Shown here piece by piece: positions 43,136 through 51,938 of a stretch of 64,000 bases of DNA (positions are counted from its first letter, which is position 1; each line of letters starts with the position of its first letter). Source of the stretch: Scytonematopsis contorta HA4267-MV1 (GTDB lineage Bacteria > Cyanobacteriota > Cyanobacteriia > Cyanobacteriales > Nostocaceae). A program made the translations under genes and the position numbers. The notes beneath the pieces are model-generated. The model did not search any database. It worked only from the letters and a program-made list of their open reading frames with translations, and was not told the origin of the DNA. The stretch spans positions 124,001 through 188,000 of the forward strand of contig JAHHIC010000094.1 of the NCBI GenBank assembly GCA_019359035.1, read 5' to 3'.

Positions 43136-43682
43136 ATCAATTGGAGGTAATCTGCTCTATTTAATTGCACTCAAATTTAATACTGATTGCTTTGCCCCAA
43201 GCTTATTTTCTTTGAGAGAGGATTACTGGGCACAAATATCTGGTAAGTTATCTCCCATTTACTGGTAATTATAGCTACATTAAAATCTTACATTAAGAGT
43301 ATTTAAGTATACATCATCATAAGATTAGTTCGCAGCTACGGATTTTCCAAACTAATCATGCACCCTCAGGTTACCATAGTCTAAAAATCTCTGGTGGCTT
43401 ACTTTCCAGGAGACTTTAGATTTTGTAGCAACTATTCCACTAAACCCTTCGCAGCAATGCACCCAATAATACTCATTTAGCTACTATAAGTCAAATAAGT
43501 CACAAAAAATATTGTCTTTTACTTTTGACGACTTACTTTTGTTACATCATTTATACCGCATATTGTGATAAATAGCAAATTGTTTTACTAAACTTCCGCA
43601 AAATAAATAATACTTTTGTAAAAAATCTTACTGTGGGAGTTTAATGTTTGCAGGATAAGTTTACAGATATTGATGGCTAAAG

Positions 43683-46448
43683 TTATTGTTGAATCTGTTG
43701 CGAGTTTATTATTTGCTCAATTAATGCTTGATTTTCCTGGCTTTCAGCTTGTTTAAGATATTCAATCGCAATTTGTCCTGCGGCTGGTTCTTCCTGAAGC
43801 ATTGCGCTTAATAACTGCACGGTTTGGCAGAGTCTTATTTTCTCTAGTCGCTGGCTGGTGATAATTGATAAAGTTGTCGCAGCAAATATTAGAGCAGTTA
43901 TGGGGCTGACAATGGGAATCCACCACCCCATTAAAAATGCTAAATAGGTAATTACTACTAGTCCTAGAATTGCGATCGCAATTAGGGTAATAGTAATTTT
44001 CGGAGACTTCCAAAGCCAGGTAAGTGTGGCTCCAATTCCAGAAAACAGCAAAATCCACAGCCACTCCCAGAATTTTGGAAAAGTCCTCAATATCGGTCGT
44101 CCATCTAAAGCAGCACTGAGTATTTGGCTGGTGATATTGGCATGAATTGTTACCCCTGCCATATGTTTTGGATGCTCAAAGATGCTGCTGCTATAAGGAG
44201 TTTGAAAAAAATCGTTAACGCTTTCTGCAATTACCCCAATCAAAACGACCCGATTTATCAGTGACTCTGGTTTTATTTTATTGGCTAACAAATCTTTGAT
44301 TGAGAATGTCTGAAAATGTTCCTTGGTTCCGTGAAAGTTGAGCAAAATTTGATAGCCTCCCATATCACCCCCAACATAGCCCCCATCCCAACTATCCAAA
44401 GGAACAATTTTTGCTTTACCCAAATTTATCTCATAAGGATTGCTGATTTTGGGTTGAGGGGTAATACCCAGATTTTTTAAGTAATATAGTGCTAGTTGTA
44501 AGCCCATATTTAAACGTACTTCTGAATTTTCCATACGGATGGAAAGTAATGCACGACGTACCTTACCATCCCCATCTAAAACCTGGTCGGCCAAACCAAC
44601 CTGACCTAATCCTGCGAGAATAGGGGGTGCAGGCACTTTGCTACCTACAACTTTCTCAATACCAATCAAATTAGGAGTGTTTTTAAAGATTTGGACTAAT
44701 TTTTGATAACCTGGCTCTACTGGTAAATCTCGATATAAATCCAAACCAATAACAGATGGTTTGTAGTTTTTTAAAGTCTCTATAGCTTTACCTAAAACAT
44801 TATCACTTAAAGGATAGTGACCTATTTGCTGAATATCTGTTTCATCAATTGTAATTATTACAATCCTAGAGTCCATTCCAGACGGGGGACGAGCTTGAAA
44901 AAAACGGTCTAAAATAGTCCATTCCATCCCCTGTAGTATCCCTGTAAAATATACAAGAATCAAGGCAAAAGTAACAGTGGATGTAATGCCTGCAATCCAA
45001 CTTTTGCTTAAACGTATTTTTTTGGCATTACATTTAGCATTTTTCCGTGCCATTCCTAGAATTTGATGAGCTTTTTGTGCCGCTTGTAGAGCGAATTTTG
45101 CTTTTTCTTGTTCAATTTTTCTAGCTTGTTTTTCTGCCGCTAAATCACTTTCTAATTCTCTTTTAGCTAACTCCTGACTTGCTGCTAAAAAACGATAGTC
45201 GATGTCGCTAAGCCTTTTATTGAAAGCCCAATCTAGTGCTTGTTGTAACATAGCACCTTGTAACAACTGTGAATTATCTTGTTGATTACAGGCAATCCAA
45301 ACTTTAATATTTTTTGCATAAGGGCGCAAATTTTCCATCTGTTGAGCGACCCATTCTAGGTTAAAAACTTCTTGATAAATCTTATTTTTTACCTTTAATT
45401 TTCCTTGCTCGTTGATTACTAGTCCTGACAGAATAAGTTTAATTTCTTCTCGGCTATTATCAGCTAATATATCATCTCCTTGTAGAATCTGCTGATAAAC
45501 TCCTAGTAAATATACTGCTATTGCTTCATTGCTTAATAAACGATTTCTGATTGTCTGTAAATGCTCAGGTTCATCTTGAAATTCCCATCTTTCGATGATG
45601 CGTAGGTTAACAATATTTCTTACCCAGTCAGCTTCATTAAGAGTAATTTTGAAATTGCTATCAATAGGCTTTGGACTTGAATCTAAAACTAATTGACAAA
45701 TTTTCTGAGTAAGAAAAGGTTGTCCTGATGTTAGAGTTAAAATTTCTTTGATAATAGCTTGAGCATTTGCGAATTTTACTTCTAATCCTTGCACTAAAGG
45801 TTGGATTTTTTCTAAAGTTAAACCACGTAATTCTATTGCTTTACCAATATTAAAAATAGTACGTTTTTTGTTTTTAATTAAGTCAGATGGAATTGTGACA
45901 CCAAAGATAGCGAATGTAATTCTTTTGAATTCTGGATTATTACCCCGTTGATTATAACAAAAACGAATCAAAGCAAAAAAATCATCTACAGAAAAATCAA
46001 GATTGAGAATACTATCAATTTCATCAATAAAAATAAACAAACGTTCCTTAGGAAATTCAACTAATAGAACATCAGAAATAAAACGACTCAATCTTTGGAC
46101 TAATGAGATATCTTCTTGTTCTTGCCACCAAGCTTTTAAATTAATTTTTTTTACTAAATTAAAGCCTGACCATAACTCACCTACCAAACCTTTGTACCAT
46201 TGGGATGGAGTAATGTATTCGCTGCCAATATTAGTCATATCAACAGTTGTGCATTTAAACCCTTCTTGTTCAAGTCGATACCGAGTTCTAAGTAGGAGCG
46301 AGGATTTACCCATTTGCCGAGAATTAAGTACATAGCAAAAATCGGCAAATTTTAGCGATTGATAAAGTTCCTCGTCAGCCTCTCGCTCGACATAACTAGG
46401 AGCATCACTTGTTAAACTACCACCAACTTGATATCCGTGAGAAATCAT
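43683..46448 (-). CDS. AAA-like ATPase fused to CHASE2 sensor domain
   Basis: 921 residues. N-terminal AAA-like domain (PF14516 type): FCYVLNSRQMGKSSLLLRTR with the P-loop (about 39-55), IFIDEIDSIL as Walker B, and ALTSGQPFLTQKICQL as a sensor/lid region (about 240-255). A basic coiled-coil (about 430-465) leads to a first helix (about 480), a CHASE2 domain (about 500-770: LDRFFQARPPSG.DSRIVII, VIGLDLYRDLPV, VNDFFQTPYS) and three C-terminal helices (about 790-875). CHASE2 usually senses an extracytoplasmic signal. It sits alone between the two capsule clusters, which makes a regulatory role in envelope state plausible but unproven. Confidence 0.9.
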   Translation of the reverse strand: MISHGYQVGGSLTSDAPSYVEREADEELYQSLKFADFCYVLNSRQMGKSSLLLRTRYRLEQEGFKCTTVDMTNIGSEYITPSQWYKGLVGELWSGFNLVKKINLKAWWQEQEDISLVQRLSRFISDVLLVEFPKERLFIFIDEIDSILNLDFSVDDFFALIRFCYNQRGNNPEFKRITFAIFGVTIPSDLIKNKKRTIFNIGKAIELRGLTLEKIQPLVQGLEVKFANAQAIIKEILTLTSGQPFLTQKICQLVLDSSPKPIDSNFKITLNEADWVRNIVNLRIIERWEFQDEPEHLQTIRNRLLSNEAIAVYLLGVYQQILQGDDILADNSREEIKLILSGLVINEQGKLKVKNKIYQEVFNLEWVAQQMENLRPYAKNIKVWIACNQQDNSQLLQGAMLQQALDWAFNKRLSDIDYRFLAASQELAKRELESDLAAEKQARKIEQEKAKFALQAAQKAHQILGMARKNAKCNAKKIRLSKSWIAGITSTVTFALILVYFTGILQGMEWTILDRFFQARPPSGMDSRIVIITIDETDIQQIGHYPLSDNVLGKAIETLKNYKPSVIGLDLYRDLPVEPGYQKLVQIFKNTPNLIGIEKVVGSKVPAPPILAGLGQVGLADQVLDGDGKVRRALLSIRMENSEVRLNMGLQLALYYLKNLGITPQPKISNPYEINLGKAKIVPLDSWDGGYVGGDMGGYQILLNFHGTKEHFQTFSIKDLLANKIKPESLINRVVLIGVIAESVNDFFQTPYSSSIFEHPKHMAGVTIHANITSQILSAALDGRPILRTFPKFWEWLWILLFSGIGATLTWLWKSPKITITLIAIAILGLVVITYLAFLMGWWIPIVSPITALIFAATTLSIITSQRLEKIRLCQTVQLLSAMLQEEPAAGQIAIEYLKQAESQENQALIEQIINSQQIQQ
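43972..43979. other. HIP1 octamer GCGATCGC
   Basis: Exact HIP1 palindrome within the CHASE2 gene. Confidence 0.9.
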
Positions 46449-46559
46449 TGGTAATTTGTAATTTGTAATTGGTAATTGGTAATTGGTAATTGGTAATTGG
46501 TAATTGGTGATTGGTAATTGGGGATTGGTGATTGGTAATTGGTAATTGGTAATTGGTAA
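46449..46559. repeat. TAATTGG heptad array
   Basis: About 15 heptads (TAATTGG with TGATTGG and TAATTTG variants) immediately upstream of the CHASE2 start codon, on the side facing cluster B. It occupies the space where the ribosome site would be. Confidence 0.92.
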
Positions 46560-46613
46560 CTATGTTTTGCTATCCCAAGGGGTTTTGCTAGAAATCCACA
46601 ATCTAAAATTATA

Positions 46614-48041
46614 TTAGTACGCTCCTGTCTTCTGTAGAACAACTTTGACAGTTTTCAGCAGAATTTGTAAATCAAGCAAGAGTGACCAATTTTGAATGTA
46701 ACTCAAATCTAACTGTATCACATCTTCAAAGTCATCAATATCAGAACGACCAGAAACTTGCCATAGTCCTGTGATACCAGGTAGAACCTCTTGACGAATG
46801 AAGTGAGTTGCTTTAAACCTTTGAACATCTCTTACTGGGAGAGGACGAGGACCGACAAGACTCATATCCCCAAGCAGAATATTAAAAATCTGTGGTAGTT
46901 CGTCTAGACTATAGCGACGTAAAAATTTACCAACTTTTGTGATACGAGGGTCATCTTTAAGTTTAAATAGAACACCGTCCTTAGTTTCGTTTTTCGCTTC
47001 TAGAACAGCCTGCAATTTTTCAGCATTCGTAACCATTGTGCGAAATTTCCAAATCTTGAACTTTTTACCATGCAGACCAATTCTGTCTTGCTTAAAAAAA
47101 ATGGGACCAGGAGAATCTAACTTAATTAGTAAGGCAATAAGCAAGTACAACGGTGAAAAGAGTAATAACAAAATAGTTGAGCAAAAAAGGTCGAGACCTC
47201 GCTTCAACCAAAAATCGCTACCTGTGATAATTGGTGACTGAATTGTCATACAAGGTAATTCACCAACCAGCGAAAATTCAAAATTAGGTGGAATAACTTC
47301 TGTCTGTACTGGGATAATTCTTAAGGTAATGCCAGCAGTATAGAAATACCAGCTAATATATAGACGATTTTTGATTGCATTCCAAGAGACAAAAGCTTCT
47401 TCTATACGTCGTTTGTGTAGATAGTCAAAGGTTGCTTCCCGGTTGGATTTATCTAAAGAACTCGCATCCCCTATTCCACGTATTTTGTAGCATTTTGTTC
47501 GTTGTATAAAGCTAATATTTGCTTCTTTATCTTCGACATCAGAAATGAGAAAAACGGGGTGAAGCACTACCCCTTTTCTACGGACTAACTTAGTTGCCAT
47601 GTCAAAGAGAAAGCGACTAGTGAAAATAAAGGCAATAGATGATGCCCAAAACAATAAAAAAGCAGAGCGCGAGATATAAAGATTCGGTTCATAGAGAAAA
47701 GCGATTAGTAAAAGAAGCAGACTAGATAAGGAAATAGCTTTAGCTAGACCACCATAGTTACGACGATTTTGACCAGCTTTGTATAACCCCAGCATTGCTA
47801 TTGTACCTAGTTCAACAGAAAAGGTTAGCACCGCAAAGGACGAATCAGCAGTCCAAGAATACTTTAACGGAGTTCCATAGAATAGCGCTAATCTTAACGC
47901 TAAAGTCAAAGATATTGCATCTAAAAATATTAACGTTATAATCCTCAGTAATTTAACAGCTATCCCCCTCTGCATTCCCTTATTTTTAGCTGACCTTAAA
48001 TCAGGTTTCAAATCGACTAATGGCAAAGTTTTATAAGCCAT
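46614..48041 (-). CDS. initiating sugar-phosphate transferase (WbaP/WcaJ type), cluster B
   Basis: 475 residues from ATG 48041, with GGGAG ten bases upstream. The frame stays open to 48113, but those 24 residues (MGSGEWGVGSGE...) are translated GGGGAGT repeat; using 48041 also gives the same length as the paralog at 29490. Same organisation: four N-terminal helices, Rossmann-like core and the C-terminal transferase domain (KRGLDLFCSTILL, KQDRIGLHGKKFKIWKFRTM, MSLVGPRPLP, PGITGLWQVSGRSDIDDFE). It starts the repeat unit of polysaccharide B on undecaprenyl phosphate. Last gene of cluster B. Confidence 0.94.
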   Translation of the reverse strand: MAYKTLPLVDLKPDLRSAKNKGMQRGIAVKLLRIITLIFLDAISLTLALRLALFYGTPLKYSWTADSSFAVLTFSVELGTIAMLGLYKAGQNRRNYGGLAKAISLSSLLLLLIAFLYEPNLYISRSAFLLFWASSIAFIFTSRFLFDMATKLVRRKGVVLHPVFLISDVEDKEANISFIQRTKCYKIRGIGDASSLDKSNREATFDYLHKRRIEEAFVSWNAIKNRLYISWYFYTAGITLRIIPVQTEVIPPNFEFSLVGELPCMTIQSPIITGSDFWLKRGLDLFCSTILLLLFSPLYLLIALLIKLDSPGPIFFKQDRIGLHGKKFKIWKFRTMVTNAEKLQAVLEAKNETKDGVLFKLKDDPRITKVGKFLRRYSLDELPQIFNILLGDMSLVGPRPLPVRDVQRFKATHFIRQEVLPGITGLWQVSGRSDIDDFEDVIQLDLSYIQNWSLLLDLQILLKTVKVVLQKTGAY

Positions 48042-48078
48042 GAATATTACGCTCCCTATATTTGTATCACTTTTTAAT

Positions 48079-48119
48079 TCCCCACTCCCCACTCCCCACT
48101 CCCCACTCCCCACTCCCCA
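48079..48119. repeat. CCCCACT heptad array
   Basis: Five to six perfect CCCCACT units (the complement of GGGGAGT) in the gap between flippase and transferase genes, directly abutting the flippase stop codon. Confidence 0.92.
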
Positions 48120-49460
48120 TTAAAGCAATTGTTGAATTGGCAGTCCAAACCCTAAGCTATTTCTAATTAATAGAAATAAAGTCAGGATTGCAATAAAAAA
48201 GGCAGTTGTTTGAATATCTTGAATAAAGCAAGACAGCTTTTCTTGCCAGAGTCCATAGAGATTAACTATGTACAAAGGTAAATCGCTAAATGCAATCACA
48301 ATAATTGCCCCAACTACACCAAAACTTTGGAATACTAAAGGAACAGAAAAGGTAATTATTCCAAATCGAGCAAAATTACTTTGAGCTGAGTACAAAGGTT
48401 TTCCAATTGCTAATAACGCAGGACTGATAGTATAGAAAAGTATAGAAAACCACATACCACAAGATAAAATTGGCATCATCCACGTAGCTTCCGCGTATCT
48501 TTGGTCGTATAGTATACCGACAACTAAGTCACCAATGGTAATTAATGCAGCTAATATAATTGCAAATCCACATAATATTAATTGTCGTTGGGGGAGAATT
48601 TTCGCTCGTAAATCTGACCGGGGTAAATCAGCTTGTTGAGAGATTGCTGGAAAAATTACTCTGAGACTAAGCTGTTTTATTACTTCCCTAGGTATACTTG
48701 CAAGCGTCCAAGCAATTATATAGACACCTAGCATTTTAAATGAAAGTAGTTTACCCAAAACAAAGTAATCTGCTTGTTCTGCTGCAAACATTAGTGTGGA
48801 CGCTATAAACATCCATTTCCCAAAAGAGAGAATCTCTTTAACAGCTTCTTTATCCCATGCAAAGCGATTAGAGTATTGCGGGATTAACCAGTAGCTACTT
48901 ACTAATTTGTATATTCCTAGGGATAAACCTCCAAAAGCTAAAGTCCAGATACTGGGAATTAACCAGACTGAAATTATCAATGTAGAAAAATAAGATGCCT
49001 GTAATATAAATTCATATAAAGATAATTTACGTAATTCCATTCGGCGATGGAGAGTATGTACACTTGTAGAACTAAATCCTTCGATAACTGAGTACAATAC
49101 AACTATAGGAATTAGTGATAATAAGCGTTGCTCGTGATAAAAATTAGCTATGGGTAAGCTAATTAACAAACATAAAATCCAAATGAATATGCCACGAATT
49201 ACTTGTAGTGTCCAAGCTGTATTTAAGAACTTTGGGTCATCACCGCGTTTACTATTAACTATGTTTTGAATAATACCAATATCCGAAAATAATTCCAGAC
49301 CAACTCTTAGAGTATTAACCAAAGCCATCAAACCAAAAAATTCTGGTTGTAGTAGACGAGTAAGAATTAAATTATTGACAAATCGCAGTACATAAATACC
49401 TCCAAAGCCGATAATCGTCCAGATTGCACCATTAATAGTACGTTGTTTAAGAGTGGTCAT
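48120..49460 (-). CDS. Wzx-type polysaccharide flippase, cluster B
   Basis: 446 residues, about 12 helices, closely related to the gene at 30950 (KQRTINGAIWTIIGFGGIYV, RLLQPEFFGLMALVNTLRVG, FGKWMFIASTLMFAAEQADY). Same role: transfers the lipid-linked repeat unit across the inner membrane. Conservation of the flippase between clusters, although glycosyltransferases differ, suggests that the repeat units share their first sugar or linkage. Its start faces the 29-base repeat array. Confidence 0.93.
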   Translation of the reverse strand: MTTLKQRTINGAIWTIIGFGGIYVLRFVNNLILTRLLQPEFFGLMALVNTLRVGLELFSDIGIIQNIVNSKRGDDPKFLNTAWTLQVIRGIFIWILCLLISLPIANFYHEQRLLSLIPIVVLYSVIEGFSSTSVHTLHRRMELRKLSLYEFILQASYFSTLIISVWLIPSIWTLAFGGLSLGIYKLVSSYWLIPQYSNRFAWDKEAVKEILSFGKWMFIASTLMFAAEQADYFVLGKLLSFKMLGVYIIAWTLASIPREVIKQLSLRVIFPAISQQADLPRSDLRAKILPQRQLILCGFAIILAALITIGDLVVGILYDQRYAEATWMMPILSCGMWFSILFYTISPALLAIGKPLYSAQSNFARFGIITFSVPLVFQSFGVVGAIIVIAFSDLPLYIVNLYGLWQEKLSCFIQDIQTTAFFIAILTLFLLIRNSLGFGLPIQQLL

Positions 49461-49481
49461 GTTTTTTTGAAGAAAAAAATT

Positions 49482-49585
49482 AGGTTCGTAGTAGCGCTTC
49501 AGCGCAATCCAGGTTCGTAGTAGCGCTTCAGCGCAATCCAGGTTCGTAGTAGCGCTTCAGCGCAATCCAGGTTCGTAGTAGCGCT
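49482..49585. repeat. 29-base tandem repeat array with GCGCTTCAGCGC core
   Basis: Three exact 29-base units (49482-49510, 49511-49539, 49540-49568) and a 17-base partial one. Each begins AGGTTCGTAG and contains the palindrome GCGCTTCAGCGC. Related, inverted sequence continues at 49622-49658. Occupies the place of the glycosyltransferase that cluster A has here. Confidence 0.95.
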
Positions 49586-49617
49586 AAGAAAGCGGGAAAG
49601 TGCGTGTACAGCGCTAA

Positions 49618-50871
49618 TTATTTATAAAGAGGCGCTAAAGCGCAACTACGAACCTGAACCTGTTGATTTTTTTGTAAAGCATTAGTTATTAAGGAATGTA
49701 GTTTTGCTACTTCGTGATTTATATTAAAATTTTCTTCTACTTTTTCTCTGCCTTTTTTACCAAAAGTTTCTCTGATTTGAGAATTATTTAGTAGTTTTTT
49801 GATGCTTTCTGCTAACTCAAGAGAATTTCCAGGAGGTACGAGATAGCCATTGACGCTATCTTCTACTAACTCACTGATACCAGCAATCTGTGTTGCTACG
49901 ACAGGTACACCAGATGCCATTGCTTCCATTAATACGACAGGTATTCCTTCAGCAAAGCTGGACATAACAAAAACATCGGTTTGCTGTAAATATTCGCGCA
50001 CTTCTGATTGAGATTTATAACCAACGTAGTTTACACTTTCACATAATCCTAAACTATAAGTCATCTGCTCTAAATGTTCACGCTCTGAACCGTTACCCAC
50101 TACTGTTAGTGAAATATCTGGATGTAGTCGTTTTAAAATTACCAGACTTTCTAGCAAAATCAGTAACCCTTTTGCGGCAACTAGTCGTCCTACAAATAAC
50201 AAGTTTTTTCCTTGCTTTTTGTGAGAAACTGTCTGAAATAAAGCCGGGTCTATACCGCAATGAATTATATGCATCCGATTCCAATTTTCTTGTGGTGCGA
50301 ATATCATTCCTTGACTACGAGCATAGTTACTAATACAACTAACGAACAACGCTCGTTTAATTTTTTCATCTAGTCTCCATTGATATGCTCTGAAAAATAT
50401 GTAGGGACCATGTAATGTAAAGCTATAAGTAAAACTTCCCATTTCGGAAGCTAGCATTGCGACTGTACCGCTACCTTCGGCAATATGATTGTGTAAATGT
50501 ACTATTTGTCTTTGTTTTATTTGTTTAGCTAAAATACCTGCTTCCAAAAAGTAGAACAATTGATAGAATGCACCTCGAAAACCTGGTTGACTTGTTGACC
50601 ATGCGAGTTTGATTGCACCTATATATTTTTTGGGGGAAGAAAATAGTAAGCTAAGATGTGCAAGCAATAAATTAATCGGATTAACAGGAAGAATGTAGAA
50701 AGTGCTTAAGCGTTCTAATTTTTGTTCTTCCCCCACCATATGTTCTTCTCCTGTGGGACGAACAGAGAATGTATGTACGTCCACACCTAGTTTTCTTAAG
50801 GTAATGACTTCTCGTTGGATAAAAGTATCTGTTGCTCTAGGATATTCACCAGTTAGGTAGGCAATCCGCAT
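49618..50871 (-). CDS. GT4 glycosyltransferase, cluster B
   Basis: 417 residues, GT-B, same start and motifs as the gene at 33340 (MRIAYLTGEYPRATDTFIQR, KNLLFVGRLVAAKGLLILLE, FAEGIPVVLMEAMASGVPVV). The homologous part ends at NALQ (about residue 399); the last 18 residues (QVQVRSCALAPLYK end) are read from the dispersed GCGCTTTAGCGC repeat. So in both clusters this gene ends in repeat-derived sequence, but from different repeat families. Overlaps the epimerase gene by 19 bases at its start. Confidence 0.91.
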   Translation of the reverse strand: MRIAYLTGEYPRATDTFIQREVITLRKLGVDVHTFSVRPTGEEHMVGEEQKLERLSTFYILPVNPINLLLAHLSLLFSSPKKYIGAIKLAWSTSQPGFRGAFYQLFYFLEAGILAKQIKQRQIVHLHNHIAEGSGTVAMLASEMGSFTYSFTLHGPYIFFRAYQWRLDEKIKRALFVSCISNYARSQGMIFAPQENWNRMHIIHCGIDPALFQTVSHKKQGKNLLFVGRLVAAKGLLILLESLVILKRLHPDISLTVVGNGSEREHLEQMTYSLGLCESVNYVGYKSQSEVREYLQQTDVFVMSSFAEGIPVVLMEAMASGVPVVATQIAGISELVEDSVNGYLVPPGNSLELAESIKKLLNNSQIRETFGKKGREKVEENFNINHEVAKLHSLITNALQKNQQVQVRSCALAPLYK

Positions 50872-51938
50872 AGACTTTCCTCCATTTCCTCGATTTCGTC
50901 CAAGGTTTGTGGCTTTGTCTCTAACAATTCCGTATTGTTACAGCTCCTTTCCAGTGCAGTATCCAGCGAATATCTGGGTTGCCAATTCAATATTTGTTTC
51001 GCACGAGTATTACTAAAACTAAAATGTTTAAACCGTGCATCTAACACCCTAGGAATAAATATACCAGGAAGTTTGGCTTGTCCTTTAAGTACTCGTTGGT
51101 TATAAGTCCAGAATATCCAAGCTAAAAAACGCATCACCGTCCAATTAATAGGAATCAACCGGGGTATGGAAACCTTATACTTAGTCAGCTTTTTCACATA
51201 ATTTCTCTGAGTAGGTAAATTGTCATCAACGATATTCAATGTTTGACCAATTGCCTCATCACACTCCACCGCACTAACAATCGCTTCTGCACAGTTTTCT
51301 ACATATGTCAATGGCATTGTTGCATAAGCACCTATTCTGAGCCATAAATTATTGGTCAGTTTTCCACCCAGCAGAGTACTCCAGAGGTTATCCCTTCCAT
51401 AGACTAATCCGGGACGAATAATCGTTACTTTTGCCTGGGGATTATCCTGAAATTCACGAACTAGTTCTTCCTGAAGCAGTTTAGTTTGAGCATATTCATC
51501 TCGCTCCCAGGGATGACATTCGATAAGTGAATCTTCAGTAATTGTTGTACTTGATGAAGTGCCTTGATAATCATATACAGAAAAGGTACTGATATCAACC
51601 AAACGCATTACATCAGCCTCAAGCATTGCATCTAAAAGATTTTCGGTAGCAATCACAGTACCTGCAAACCTTGTATAAAAATCACCCTCTTTTGCAGCAG
51701 CTAAATGAATCACCGCATCCACATTTCTGAGAGCATCGACAATACCATTGGTATTTGGCAAACCCTTACTTCGTAAGTCGAGACGAACAAGTTCCACAGA
51801 AGGGTGATTGTGCCAAACTATACCTTTTTCATCGCTACATGGTCGCACAACTGCACGTACTTCATGACCTCTTTTTAGCGCTTCAGCTACAACATATTTT
51901 CCTAGAAAACCGGACGCACCTGTTACCAATAATTTCAT
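50853..51938 (-). CDS. NAD-dependent epimerase/dehydratase (extended SDR), cluster B
   Basis: 361 residues, paralog of 34668: VTGASGFLGKYVVAEALKRG, VIHLAAAKEGDFYTRF, DEYAQTKLLQEEL with the catalytic Tyr and Lys. Two short insertions account for the extra length: KGLPNT near residue 60 and LDEIEEM near the end. Together with the overlapping oxidoreductase it probably provides a nucleotide-sugar precursor for polysaccharide B. Confidence 0.92.
   Translation of the reverse strand: MKLLVTGASGFLGKYVVAEALKRGHEVRAVVRPCSDEKGIVWHNHPSVELVRLDLRSKGLPNTNGIVDALRNVDAVIHLAAAKEGDFYTRFAGTVIATENLLDAMLEADVMRLVDISTFSVYDYQGTSSSTTITEDSLIECHPWERDEYAQTKLLQEELVREFQDNPQAKVTIIRPGLVYGRDNLWSTLLGGKLTNNLWLRIGAYATMPLTYVENCAEAIVSAVECDEAIGQTLNIVDDNLPTQRNYVKKLTKYKVSIPRLIPINWTVMRFLAWIFWTYNQRVLKGQAKLPGIFIPRVLDARFKHFSFSNTRAKQILNWQPRYSLDTALERSCNNTELLETKPQTLDEIEEMEESLCGLPT

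Larger units (their letters stand above)
42823..43682. other. 860-base spacer with inverted heptad arrays
   Basis: Upstream region of cluster A. Contains two opposed TTGACTG-type heptad arrays (42866-42972 and 43072-43135). The rest (43136-43682) is AT-rich with no gene or clear structure; the CHASE2 gene ends at 43683 on the same strand, so the cluster A promoter should be within it. Confidence 0.65.

Noticed and set aside
43050-43268. 72-residue plus-strand ORF
   Set aside because: Its first half is the inverted heptad array (NGQPSTLNSQQSTVNRQP); no protein-like features.
46445-46642. 65-residue minus-strand ORF
   Set aside because: Translation of the TAATTGG array (repeated NYQLPIT/SPI).
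46614-48113. Longer start for the cluster B initiating transferase at 48113
   Set aside because: The first 24 residues derive from repeat sequence; ATG 48041 has a ribosome site and matches the paralog in length.
49482-49585. CRISPR-like array of 29-base repeats
   Set aside because: The units are contiguous with no spacers, and the unit also occurs singly and inverted elsewhere (20605, 49622, 56701).
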